A stretch of DNA of 64,000 nt from Lagierella sp. (lineage in GTDB: Bacteria; Bacillota; Clostridia; Tissierellales; Peptoniphilaceae). A program made the translations under genes and the position numbers. The number at the start of each line of letters is the position of its first letter. Position 1 is the stretch's first letter. The DNA lies in contig NZ_JASBYU010000006.1 of the NCBI RefSeq assembly GCF_029983815.1, positions 1 to 64,000 on the forward strand, written 5' to 3'. Below are positions 11,601 to 18,233 of this stretch, piece after piece. Below the pieces are notes generated by a model. That model was given only the letters and a program-made list of their open reading frames with translations. It did no database searches and was not told the origin of the DNA.

Positions 11601-13478
11601 TGTTGGCATAATATTCCCATTAGAATCAAGGTACATATATGAAGTATCTATAACTTCTCCTCTATAGGTTGTAGCTTCCATCTTGTGGATTGACTTTGTT
11701 TGATGAATCTCTTGTAATCCTATAGGTCTTGATATGCCATTTGAGTCTGTGGTTTGCTTATTGATATTCGCACTGATATGATAGTCAATATTATAGAAAT
11801 ATTGGAAACGAATTACCGGAGTTCTTACAACTATTTCTTCACTATATCTTGTAGGGTCAACATTATTTATTGGAAATCCATCTCTATAGGTAATAGATTG
11901 GAAGTCATTTCCCGTATCGTTATATGGTGGAGTTACATAATTTTTGTAGCTACTTCCATTTAATAAATCTGTTGCTATACCAGTAGATTTATCAATTCTG
12001 TTAATAGAAATTATTTGTGGTGTTCCAAGTCCTGAGTCGCCAGTTGTAGTAAAGGAATGCCATAGATGCCTTTGGTTAGGTGTATTGTGGATAGCATTAT
12101 ATGCATTCAAATCCGAATATTTAACTGTAAAAGTCCAGTCGATGTAATCAACGTATTCATTGACTCCACCGTTTTCTTGGTCGTTAATTTCTACTACTTT
12201 TTGATCTATGTTAACATCTAAAATACCATTAGTATAAGGAAAGAAAAATCCAACCGCTGGTGAAATAAGATCTTCGGAAATTTCCAGTCCATTACTTGCT
12301 CCAAGCAAGGACATTCTGCTTCTCTTTAATAGACTATCAATCTTGGTTTCTGAACTTGGTTCCACCATTTTACCTCTTGGTGTAGGTTTTTCGTCTTCTT
12401 TTATTTGAGTTTCTTCTGTGGATTTTGTTTCTTCAATTTCAGCCTTTGAACTTTCCGTAGACTTTTCTTCTGTAGGCTTTGTAACTTCTTCAGCTTTTTC
12501 CTCTTCTTTGCCTTTAACAACATTTTCAAATTTTTCAACTAGTGGTTTTTCGTCTATGGATTTATTACTCAATTCAGTAGTTAATCCATAGTCTTTTTGT
12601 AGGTCTTTGATTTCAGAAGAAAGAGTAATTTCATATTTATAGCCAGGCTTAACTTCTTTTGTCAGGTCAAGTTCTTTTAATTCTTTATTTTCTTTTATTT
12701 CTTCTTTAAATAACTCTTCTTCCTTTTCGCCATCTGTCGCGGTAACACTTGTGATTTTAAGGTCTTTTAAGTTATCATTTTGACTTACAAAATTAACTTT
12801 CAATTCTTCTAGATTTTGTAAATTGTCTAGGATGAAAGTTTGAGTCCATAAAACTTCCTTGCCCTTATTTTCTTGACCACTATATAAGGAAAGAAGATTG
12901 TCCTTTGTACTTTCAATGTTTCCAGTACTGTCGTCAATGACAATTGGTAGATAGAGTTTTTCAAAGTCTTTATAGGAGACTGTAATTGTTGTTTCTACTG
13001 GTTTAAGTCCATCTAAACCTGCTTTTTCTTCTTCCAGTTTTTGTTTTTGAACTTTATATTCTTTTAATACTTCTTCAAATTCTTTTGTGTCTAGTGTGGT
13101 TTCAGACTGGATATCCTCTCCCTTTAATACACTTAGTTTTCCCTCTTTGTCTTTTGCAAGAAAACTATAATCTTTTATGTCAAAGCCATCTTTTGAATTT
13201 AAAATACTATGTCCATTTAGCAATTTTATACTATTATTTTCAAGATTTTGGGCATAAAAATACTCCAGGGGAGAAAGCTTGTCCTTTAAATCATCTTCTT
13301 TGTCTGTAGAGTCTGTTTCTATGATACTCTTACTCTCCTTAAGATGAGTTTCCGATAAGGTACTTTTTGTTTCACCTTCCTTATCGTTGTTTTGAACCGC
13401 CAATGCTGGTTGAGCAAATATTTGTAATAACATCAGTACACTAAGTACTGCTGATAAATATCGCTTATGATTTTTCAT
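2646..13478 (-). CDS. Giant LPXTG-anchored SpaA/Cna-repeat surface adhesin (probable pilus tip)
   Basis: A 3610-residue cell-wall protein. Signal peptide at 1-27; a Lys/Glu/Ser/Thr-rich stretch to about 380; then long beta-rich adhesin-like regions (about 400-1280, 1500-1800, 2940-3260). SpaA-type domains lie near 1290-1380, 1392-1475, 1840-1912, 2496-2563, 2743-2826, 2866-2930, 3287-3393 and 3416-3543. Most carry an E-box such as GEYVLVES or GEYELTES. A VWA-like region sits near 2010-2140, but its metal site is degraded (VVQDPFLT in place of DxSxS). Cell-wall sorting signal FPSTGG near 3577, then a membrane segment and RRKK. I see no cysteine, so a thioester adhesin domain is excluded. The start follows AGGAGGA by 9 bases. 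First gene of the pilus operon; role as tip or accessory adhesin is inferred from size, VWA and partner pilin. Confidence 0.85.
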   Translation of the reverse strand: MKNHKRYLSAVLSVLMLLQIFAQPALAVQNNDKEGETKSTLSETHLKESKSIIETDSTDKEDDLKDKLSPLEYFYAQNLENNSIKLLNGHSILNSKDGFDIKDYSFLAKDKEGKLSVLKGEDIQSETTLDTKEFEEVLKEYKVQKQKLEEEKAGLDGLKPVETTITVSYKDFEKLYLPIVIDDSTGNIESTKDNLLSLYSGQENKGKEVLWTQTFILDNLQNLEELKVNFVSQNDNLKDLKITSVTATDGEKEEELFKEEIKENKELKELDLTKEVKPGYKYEITLSSEIKDLQKDYGLTTELSNKSIDEKPLVEKFENVVKGKEEEKAEEVTKPTEEKSTESSKAEIEETKSTEETQIKEDEKPTPRGKMVEPSSETKIDSLLKRSRMSLLGASNGLEISEDLISPAVGFFFPYTNGILDVNIDQKVVEINDQENGGVNEYVDYIDWTFTVKYSDLNAYNAIHNTPNQRHLWHSFTTTGDSGLGTPQIISINRIDKSTGIATDLLNGSSYKNYVTPPYNDTGNDFQSITYRDGFPINNVDPTRYSEEIVVRTPVIRFQYFYNIDYHISANINKQTTDSNGISRPIGLQEIHQTKSIHKMEATTYRGEVIDTSYMYLDSNGNIMPTDTMNTVPTGDLAIARSVTGRYIAPNKIKWQVSDRNLTHKDINSFIEQNGLVDDTQTIESATVTLYKPENNFNNISGVGSKYTRSGQTSSYEQILKPGQIAYYEVITAVKPEKETVEHSFTTGKKQVEAKLNGIKKPIIINKLWDGVPANSRVDTKYKIIEDGNITEATITKDKTNYSSEPVLVYQNPLNTNGREDWTLNRTRPLKPLTREVAEDTEFLATTTGPNGEKYKLYNSSSNNEQNIYTFTNGFEKKAGSYGITKIYPMEQNQYELPAEPGRGRTYGWAGAVSGELKVPKGFKVGDYISLTISEKLTLAAVTDPNKPLFKITEKDTGEVLFNIYKVGDSELRFVATDYLEQKAKTRDVTANWMVGENWTINNNDTLINGSRVQQGTKIERGFSIDQDRALDYDDPNNIFKANNSGLNGVSNGIATFKSSLSTNPNEISDIQGDLKIHFEASFDEVLMKKFDNKVISDVNENGKRKITWRIVSNEGKYKLLFNGKQTDSRIIDKLSTKTDKTRLWVVGPGDQTLKSFRAGVATRANEIGGFDPSSFKSIPVYTREPMIRNSNSKYVLIQNLPTNPTEYNSTFTFIGKNLDPEDTLVIDFDVEFIHAGLAPERLGQINNQITINPRPSGGVLNLDSYYGTTRGSGTAAFDNTQSFEINKVTLSNGQEVPINTDFAEFVLYKVEGGTRNAVTRKSTDSTGKATFDNLTPGEYVLVESKAPDGYKISTAEYKIIVTDTEVIMNGQIGGSFNIINTKEEIPKYGEFTLTKVDSESKGKLPDAIFSITNSSGITSNFKTDGNGQIHFQNLKPGLYRLKELSAPKGYDLSTKEWSIYVNSEGRTFITELGEVAPNPGDIKGTDVSNRVKLTGTLNFNDNADGISGNNRLEMGSGENKITISMNLIVDGFVNLGDYFTIKESDTLHYNMLQPDKMNYPSIFDGSGNLLAYPTFGPNFKIETGAEKEIIYVFTDNVAGVENLNMAMEWGHSVNLNYASSTGSYDFSVSLGNNTIGKNISIAYKPVASNGNSNLDANYLYTNDQNGRYTQIGYINPKKNNLTGESLINIYPAVKDNTFNMADISSGKIKISLYKFNDGATVPNAVIYEKDKLSLVDPSNYTLTYTTKIENGVTVPLAQIKLNNIGTSTYFVMVESEMKFPEEGNNQSTILGQYIQLVNNGLAAARSSAIATNTSGGSGTGTGDYTPPSLTVENTKKIDKTGKFELIKTNEDGKEFLPGAEFTLKQVDSTGESIVKNSESDGKISFDNLKPGEYELTESKAPEGYIKSDKTWTVKVDSNGVTTVIEKVQAVGSAPSSFNSGSSSLGKLLMDVWAAPISLMALPTGTQESDITIGNVGTINYGNSKVTTSAKYLGNDEFEVKLDITAGQDIVENGPATDVVIVVQDPFLTPDVKNALINKINEYGDNVRVGVHFYNERTGYNGTARLMSKADAISAIQNGSSTSSYPNTSVRTQYALQTANNIFANGTSANKELIMIVGNSIGSSNAGITNQINNLNRKGVNINNFYVGSNSNLTIYLRNWDSLLGLSPGSTINASNNKAKALSDNLKVYGRVVKKAVENAVFNVSFNNDFTFVGGSTITTKPGPVSKWHSGYDSATNSIKLNAGELSLNAGETATMTFRVKSSTNVQTGKTYSLINPISYQPNSTVALRTIPSPTVTVAESNLSVTVNNSHTGGVPTDTSINFTLKRRVQNGAQYIEDGTFSKNGSIGVNGEQVFSGLPKKDASGNLYQYYVTDVKSTNDHVIATDYKATVSDKDGTITISTKENRGFNVSVDWQGLSPIGSIQGKASDGTTFTLSSDNKYFFEKLTAGAEKLTLDPNSITGIKGYTYTVIGGEGSYIIKVSKTEEVPSITVPNKKLSELLIIKTDGSGEEKLKGATFTLKDSTGKIITETTDDFGKLKFYGLKPGEYTLEETVAPVGYEKNNDTWKVIVGEDGKVSITPPGETKINTSYSISNKQGKRLYYTSVGYSYRLMDLQAKISQNSDSDSFNVKILYKGQDQYYNYLYNLEVIFDITNFTVTGNGISNGTFRKNIASGENNTNGEFNFTVTPKNPQDKITISPLKSVKYSNILLESSTYPTITPQIVEIKPDAIELSKTADNTFEYSIANELAKYEAEFIKLSRENPDDLSQDKPLENVEFSLYKKNEAGEFEDTTIKATSGSDGLIKLTDLEPGEYELHEDSTPEGYMPIEGVAKAFKMNPDGSIEVKGEDDIYKVIDDDNKKIINQKSGTEEFSLIKKDEAGKILEGVEFELRNSNGDVVATKKTDAFGKIVFDNLPYGKYWLKEIKTLDGYILDSKPIPVLLGKDWQVPENPESPRDVSNDLILDETKDNIIVSTENSKTVVYPNKAEGLMARVNFLVKEGTIINPGDTFTLKLSDNVNLDGLGIVDDETFDIMASSGKLAVAKIGQDRRSITYTFTDYVKYHKLNGFKINTPMFINRMVVKNNTKAVSMSIGIEDAVFSDTIDVSYENYVSDPERVKTYVTKFDDKTGEFTAIMYVNPQRDTDYYRWAEFWSDQLTKVTNIEMYSTVGGTQNLPWSYGVDFTKLNRLNNKFELDNYGHLRFYLGNDASNNAYVIKVEGVANTKGTEFITKSAYHRAYYAGYYDYYRNPVYNYFDDTWDTYLKFYTPDNTTDGEIVFNILNTKNKIKFTKVDPGTTTPPGQALPSSNMIPMASLSKSLGEVKHLYLPEQVKYLKDAVFQLKVKDGDTWKDYGAPVTSDDRGEFFWEGLPQGEYEVWETKAPEGYILPDKAVSSFKVDETGNIVDILNNTQIIPNERDKMKFYIDKIWKDEDNKEHRIEFGTLEFELKAPEGKIFPENVNVDSENAEVSDRKYKITNISEDKTTITLEMDLKTAYEGISSEEDVNKGIKINVPSDWPSGDYTLKETKAPAGFKIGTENYTININQTDRTIKSGETVLYSKNGESEILNPLKIVNERGKFPSTGGFGSLIFTILGLGVMATAFIGYRRKKVIR

Positions 13479-13567
13479 CCTTGCTAATCCTCCTAGAGTT
13501 GTTATTTTTATATGAACGTTAATAAGGTATTCGATTAAAGTAAAATGTATATTAAGATTTATAGTTT

Positions 13568-13780
13568 CTACTTAACATTGAAAATATCCCTTGGAATTTC
13601 CCTTCCATAGGATATTGTTTTGCTCTTTACTTTTCTATATAGGTAAGTATATACAGTAGTAAGATAAAAAGCAAGTACTTCCGTAAATATCATGGTATTG
13701 ATGTTTAAAATGTTACAAATTTTTAATATTATGGTAATGAATAATATTCCATTTCCTCTTGAAGTAGATATATCCTTCAT
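13568..13780 (-). CDS. Possible small membrane protein, unrecognised
   Basis: A 70-residue frame upstream of the giant adhesin and in the same direction. The middle (about 12-47) is hydrophobic and the end is basic. The upstream AAGAAG is a weak ribosome site. No family is recognised and the surrounding DNA is AT-rich, so this may be a chance frame or a decayed gene. Confidence 0.25.
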   Translation of the reverse strand: MKDISTSRGNGILFITIILKICNILNINTMIFTEVLAFYLTTVYTYLYRKVKSKTISYGREIPRDIFNVK

Positions 13781-14382
13781 TTAACTTCGCTTCTTAGGTT
13801 TTATCTATAAAATGAATTCGAAAATTTATGCCCCTTTTTTAACTTCTACATAATAAAAGGAAATTATTAGTTTATAATGTTGGATTTATCTAGTTTTATA
13901 GAATTCGATAGAAAATAATGTCTGTTTTAGTTTTGATAGGTAGTTTTCAAGCAATATCCCTTTATTAAAGCCCTAAAATTGTTTGAATGGATTGTAAAAT
14001 ATGCTTTTATCCTACTAAATCGAACTATTACTTTACGATAAATAAACTTCAAAATTAAATGAATATTAATCAATTTAAAAACCTATTTACTTTGTATTCG
14101 TTTCAATTTGCAATGTGGTACAAGTATACAGATTTTATTTCTATTAGGCAAGAAATTTCTTAAATTTTTTAAGCTTTTTTATACTAATTTTACATTTTCT
14201 TAATATTTTTATTTCTTTGTTTTTATTGATAAATACAGCACTTATTAAATGTGGCTTATTTCCTTAATTCACGGTTTAAAATTTTTATTCATGACCTTTG
14301 CTATGTTATATGCAAAATGTTTTCAGAATGATTATCAAGAATATCCTTATATTCCTTTTCACTTTACCGCTTTAAAATTTTA
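13781..14382. other. AT-rich intergenic stretch without genes
   Basis: About 600 bases between the small frame and the ABC exporter promoter. I see no open frame with a ribosome site, no RNA gene and no strong hairpin. It probably holds upstream control sites for the divergent pilus and exporter units. Confidence 0.5.
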
Positions 14383-14411
14383 TTGACATAAAACTACCAA
14401 AAGTCTATAAT
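14383..14411 (+). promoter_or_regulatory. Consensus housekeeping promoter of the ABC exporter operon
   Basis: Exact TTGACA (14383-14388), 17-bp spacer, exact TATAAT (14406-14411). The exporter start codon is 36 bases downstream with GGAGG at 14436-14440. A perfect match to the sigma-A consensus suggests strong expression unless a repressor acts on it. Confidence 0.85.
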
Positions 14412-14447
14412 AAAAGTTGTTTAGTATATTTTATTGGAGGTGAATTT

Positions 14448-16175
14448 ATGAGTGTTTATAAAAAGTACTACGACCTAGTGAAAAAGTTTAGGATTCAGAT
14501 AATATTGGGTTTTATTCTGGGTGTTGCAACTTTATTAACCAGTATTTTGCTTCCTAACTTGATTGGTTCTTTGACAAACCATATTCAAAGGAGTACTTTG
14601 ACCAGTGACATCATTATGAGATATTGTCTTATTATCTTTGCTGTTGGCCTTTTTAACTACATTGCTAATGGGATATGGAATTATTTCTTCTTTCAAAATT
14701 ACTACTACGTAGACAATGAAATAAGACTTAGGATATTTTTTAAAGCTTTAAGTGAGAGTCCGGTTTTCTACATGAAAAATCCTATTCCGGATATTATCAA
14801 CAAGGCGACTTCCGACTCTGCCAATATCGGCGATGTGGTTGGTTATGGGTTGATGACCCTTGTTGACGGGGTGATGTTTCCACTTTTGATTTTCGTTTTT
14901 ATGTTTAGAATTTCCTTTACTCTTACTTTAATTCCTATTATCTCCCTTCCAGTTATGGTGTTTTTAGTTACTAAGATCTCACGAAAATTCGATTCTAGAT
15001 ATCTTGCTGTTCAGCGTACAAAGGATAGACTCAATGACAAGGCTATTGAAACCTACAACGGTATAAAGGTTATCAAGACATTTTTATTAAACAGAATTGT
15101 AAAAGAAGAGTTCCTTGAAAAGGTTGATGACAACCTGGAGGAGGAGTTAAATCTTCAAAGGGTAAGTACACTTTTCATGCCTGCTGTTGAAATCGTTATG
15201 GGAATTTCCTCTGTATTGTCCTTTATCTTTGGTGCATTTCTAATTAAAAAGGGTGCAATCAGCTATGGGGAGCTTATAACTTTTTCCATGTACTTGATGT
15301 ATTTGTCTTGGCCTGCCTTTGCACTAAGCGACTTAATCGTGATTAGTAAAACCGGCAAGAACAGTTTTTCTAGGGTTGAAAAGCTTCTTAACTATGAGTC
15401 GGACTTTGTTGTAAGGAACAATCTTATTGAACTTCCTTCCATTGAGTCTGTGGAGTTTAAAGACCTTTCTTTTAATTATCCTGGTAATGATGGGTTTGGT
15501 CTTAGTGGTATGAGCTTTAAACTTAAAAAGGGCAAAAGATATGGTATAGTTGGAAAGACGGGAAGCGGTAAGACTACTATACTTAGAAATCTAATTAGAG
15601 AATATCCAAATTTTCATGGTGAGATAAATATAAATGGAATTCCCATTAGGGAGATTAACTTTGATAAGTTGAAGAAAAAAATCGGTTATGTTCCCCAGGA
15701 GCATTTCCTATTTAGTAAGTCCATTGGAGACAATATCAAATTCTACAGGGATGTGGATGAAGAAAGTTTGAATGAGGCAATTGAAACATCGGACTTTGCC
15801 AAGGATGTGAGTCAACTTTCTGAGGGAATTGACACTTTAAGTGGCGAGCTTGGTATAAGCCTGTCCGGTGGTCAAAAGCAGAGGGTAAGCCTTTCTCGAG
15901 CATTGTTGACGGATGTTGACCTATTGGTGTTAGACGATGTCCTATCTGCTGTTGATACAAAGACTGAAAAGAATATATTGAATAATTTGGATAAAAAGTT
16001 CAAGGATAAAATCGTTGTCATATCCAGCCATAAGATAAGCGCTGTAAAGGACTTTGATGAGATATTCGTAATAGAAAATGGAAGGATTAGCGAAAGAGGA
16101 GACTTTTCCTCCCTCGTAAAAAACAGAGGTTGGTTTTATGAACAAGCCTTGACTCAGGGGGTGCTAAATGAATAA
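14448..16175 (+). CDS. ABC exporter half-transporter, subunit 1 (degenerate-site ATPase)
   Basis: Multidrug/peptide-type ABC exporter half (575 residues): an N-terminal membrane domain with about six hydrophobic segments (1-310) fused to an ATPase. Walker A GKTGSGKTT is near 369, the signature LSGGQKQR near 472 and Walker B LLVLDD near 493. The residue after the Walker B aspartate is Asp, not the catalytic Glu. This is the pattern of the degenerate half in heterodimeric exporters (BmrC/BmrD and TM287/288 types). It overlaps the next gene by 8 bases, so the two are co-translated partners. The substrate cannot be told from the sequence. Confidence 0.92.
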   Translation: MSVYKKYYDLVKKFRIQIILGFILGVATLLTSILLPNLIGSLTNHIQRSTLTSDIIMRYCLIIFAVGLFNYIANGIWNYFFFQNYYYVDNEIRLRIFFKALSESPVFYMKNPIPDIINKATSDSANIGDVVGYGLMTLVDGVMFPLLIFVFMFRISFTLTLIPIISLPVMVFLVTKISRKFDSRYLAVQRTKDRLNDKAIETYNGIKVIKTFLLNRIVKEEFLEKVDDNLEEELNLQRVSTLFMPAVEIVMGISSVLSFIFGAFLIKKGAISYGELITFSMYLMYLSWPAFALSDLIVISKTGKNSFSRVEKLLNYESDFVVRNNLIELPSIESVEFKDLSFNYPGNDGFGLSGMSFKLKKGKRYGIVGKTGSGKTTILRNLIREYPNFHGEININGIPIREINFDKLKKKIGYVPQEHFLFSKSIGDNIKFYRDVDEESLNEAIETSDFAKDVSQLSEGIDTLSGELGISLSGGQKQRVSLSRALLTDVDLLVLDDVLSAVDTKTEKNILNNLDKKFKDKIVVISSHKISAVKDFDEIFVIENGRISERGDFSSLVKNRGWFYEQALTQGVLNE

Positions 16176-17928
16176 TTACCAAGAAAATAAGTTTAGAAAA
16201 GGAACTGGTGGTCTAATAATTTCCACCTTTGGCAAGGTAAAGTTGGATTTGTTCTTTGGAATAGTACTGTCCTTGGTTGGAACTTTCCTAGATCTTTTGG
16301 CACCAATCCTTTTAAAAAGGCTAATTGACGAGGAGATTTCACCAAAGCTTGGGATTGTAAATATGAAATCCTTTATTATAATTGCATTATTATACCTTGG
16401 GGCAATCTTCTTATCAAACCTTATAAATTATTTGAAGGTGCTTCAGCTTAAGGTAACCTCCAATAAGGCGGCTCATATACTTAGGGAAGATGTGTATTCC
16501 CATTCTTTAAAACTTCCCCTATCCTACTATGACAAGACACCTGTTGGTAAGATTTCCTCCAGGGTTGTAAGTGATATTGACCAAATTAAGGAGATATTTT
16601 TCTATGGCTTTGCGACGGCCTTTTCTTCCATAACCTTTATCCTTGGTTCCATTATCTACGTTATGACCCAGGATGTTATGGCAGGGCTGATTTTATGTGT
16701 TCCTGTTCCAATTATGATAGTCTTAATCATTATCTATAATAAGAATAGTGCAAGACTTCATATTGCGTATAGGAAGGGAAGATCCAAGATAACTGCAGAT
16801 TTAAACGAAAATTTAAATGGTGTATCCTTGATACGGGCCTTTGGTGTTACAGATGAAGCCTATGATGAATTTAAAGAAAGTAATGATGAGCTATTTAAAA
16901 CTGGTGTGAAGATTGAACTCTTTGACTCCTTGTTTTCATGGAACCTGTCAGAATTTTTAAAGATTTTGTCCACAGTTTTTATAGTGTTTGTTGTTGGTAA
17001 GGGTATTATCGATAAAAACCCTACTATGACTGTCGGTTTTATGCTACTGTTACTTAGGTACAATCAGACCATCTATGAAAATATTACAAATACTTTAAGG
17101 CGTATGAATATTTTGGAAAAAGCCTTAGGTTCTGCCCACCATATTACAGAGCTTATGGACTGTCCTGCTGAATATGAAGGAAAGGAAACCTTAAGGGATA
17201 CTTTAGGAAATGTGGAATTTAAAAATGTAAACTTTTCCTATGTTGAAGGAAATCCTGTTTTGAAAGACATCTCCTTCTACTCCCCTGCTGGTAGCAAAAC
17301 TGCCATAGTTGGGGACACAGGATCAGGAAAGAGTTCTATAATAAATCTGATATTCAGATTTTATAATGTGGATGACGGAAAAATTTTATTAGATGGAAAA
17401 GACATTGAAAGCTTCGAGACAAAAGAACTTAGAAAGCATATGTCATTGGTCCTTCAAGACCCATTTATCTTTAAGGACACCTTGCGAAACAATATCAGCC
17501 TTGGCTATGAATATACAGATTCAGAGATTGTTAGTGCATTAGAAAAAGCCGGTGGATCCTATATGTATTCAAAATTAAAAAAAAGACTGGATACTCCCCT
17601 ATATGGAGAAGGGATTGGCCTTTCATTAGGAGAAAAACAAATCGTAACCTTTGCAAGGTCGATACTGAGAAATCCAAAAATATTGGTGCTAGATGAAGCA
17701 ACTGCATCAATTGACACGGAAACAGAGAAATATATACAAATGGGACTTAAAAATTTAATGAAGGGAAGAACTTCATTTATTATAGCCCATAGACTTTCAA
17801 CGATAAAAAACTGTGACCAGATAATTGTGCTGGAAAAAGGTAGAATCCTAGAAGTTGGTACACATAGAGAACTGCTTGAGAAAAAGGGCAAGTACTTTGA
17901 ACTCACAGAAAAGGCTAAGGAAAGTTAA
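16168..17928 (+). CDS. ABC exporter half-transporter, subunit 2 (catalytic ATPase)
   Basis: Partner of the preceding gene (586 residues). Six-segment membrane domain to about 330, then the ATPase: Walker A GDTGSGKSS near 381, signature LSLGEKQI near 485 (altered from LSGGQ), Walker B ILVLDEATAS near 506 with the catalytic Glu intact, and the H-loop as AHRLST. The altered signature faces the subunit 1 Walker motifs in the dimer, so both defects fall in one ATP site and the other site is fully canonical. It starts inside the end of subunit 1 (ATGAATAA overlap). Export role is known for the family; the substrate is unknown. Confidence 0.92.
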   Translation: MNNYQENKFRKGTGGLIISTFGKVKLDLFFGIVLSLVGTFLDLLAPILLKRLIDEEISPKLGIVNMKSFIIIALLYLGAIFLSNLINYLKVLQLKVTSNKAAHILREDVYSHSLKLPLSYYDKTPVGKISSRVVSDIDQIKEIFFYGFATAFSSITFILGSIIYVMTQDVMAGLILCVPVPIMIVLIIIYNKNSARLHIAYRKGRSKITADLNENLNGVSLIRAFGVTDEAYDEFKESNDELFKTGVKIELFDSLFSWNLSEFLKILSTVFIVFVVGKGIIDKNPTMTVGFMLLLLRYNQTIYENITNTLRRMNILEKALGSAHHITELMDCPAEYEGKETLRDTLGNVEFKNVNFSYVEGNPVLKDISFYSPAGSKTAIVGDTGSGKSSIINLIFRFYNVDDGKILLDGKDIESFETKELRKHMSLVLQDPFIFKDTLRNNISLGYEYTDSEIVSALEKAGGSYMYSKLKKRLDTPLYGEGIGLSLGEKQIVTFARSILRNPKILVLDEATASIDTETEKYIQMGLKNLMKGRTSFIIAHRLSTIKNCDQIIVLEKGRILEVGTHRELLEKKGKYFELTEKAKES

Positions 17929-17940
17929 GCTTTCCTTAAA
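17916..17940 (+). terminator. Hairpin at the end of the ABC exporter operon
   Basis: Nine-bp stem TAAGGAAAG/CTTTCCTTA with a 5-base loop overlaps the stop codon of subunit 2. The following bases (AACCTTTTATAT) are only moderately T-rich. Probable weak terminator. Confidence 0.5.
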
Positions 17941-17944
17941 CCTT

Positions 17945-18052
17945 TTATATATAGAAGTGGGAAGTGGGAGAAAAACCAACCCCTTTTTTTAATCGGGCAC
18001 TCAGATCCCCAGGACTTATGTATTTTCAGGGATATTGTCAATAGTTATAAAT
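17945..18052 (-). repeat. Dispersed repeat, inverted third copy
   Basis: Read on the minus strand, this matches 108-226 in order: AACTATTGACAATAT, CTGAAAATACATAA, GAGTGCCCGATTAAAAA, GGGGTTGG, a T-run and ACTTC words. It is more diverged in the middle (about 85 percent by eye). Fragments of the same words (GAGTGCGGGA, GCACTCAA) continue to about 18235. Its inverted orientation relative to copies 1 and 2 brackets the pilus and exporter genes. Confidence 0.7.
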
Positions 18053-18130
18053 AACTAATTTTTTAAATTAACACTGAGTGCGGGACCCTCCATAAATTCA
18101 GGGACTGACCGTACCTGAAAACCCTGCTAT

Positions 18131-18159
18131 AAAAATTGTTGGAAAGCTTTTGGCTTTCC
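18131..18159 (-). terminator. Terminator of the radical SAM gene
   Basis: On the minus strand GGAAAGC-CAAAA-GCTTTCC is followed by AACAATTTTT. It lies about 75 bases after the stop codon and separates the gene from the convergent exporter operon. Confidence 0.6.
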
Positions 18160-18233
18160 TTCAAAAGCTCCGCAGCCGGACACTCAATTCATCAAAGTTT
18201 TTACCAAGCACTCAAACTTAAGTGCGGGAGCAC

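Noticed and set aside
13085..13309. Plus-strand frames inside the giant adhesin and the other long minus-strand genes
   Set aside because: They are opposite-strand shadows of strongly supported coding sequence without ribosome sites.
2646..13478. Thioester adhesin domain in the giant surface protein
   Set aside because: It needs a cysteine and none was seen in the protein.
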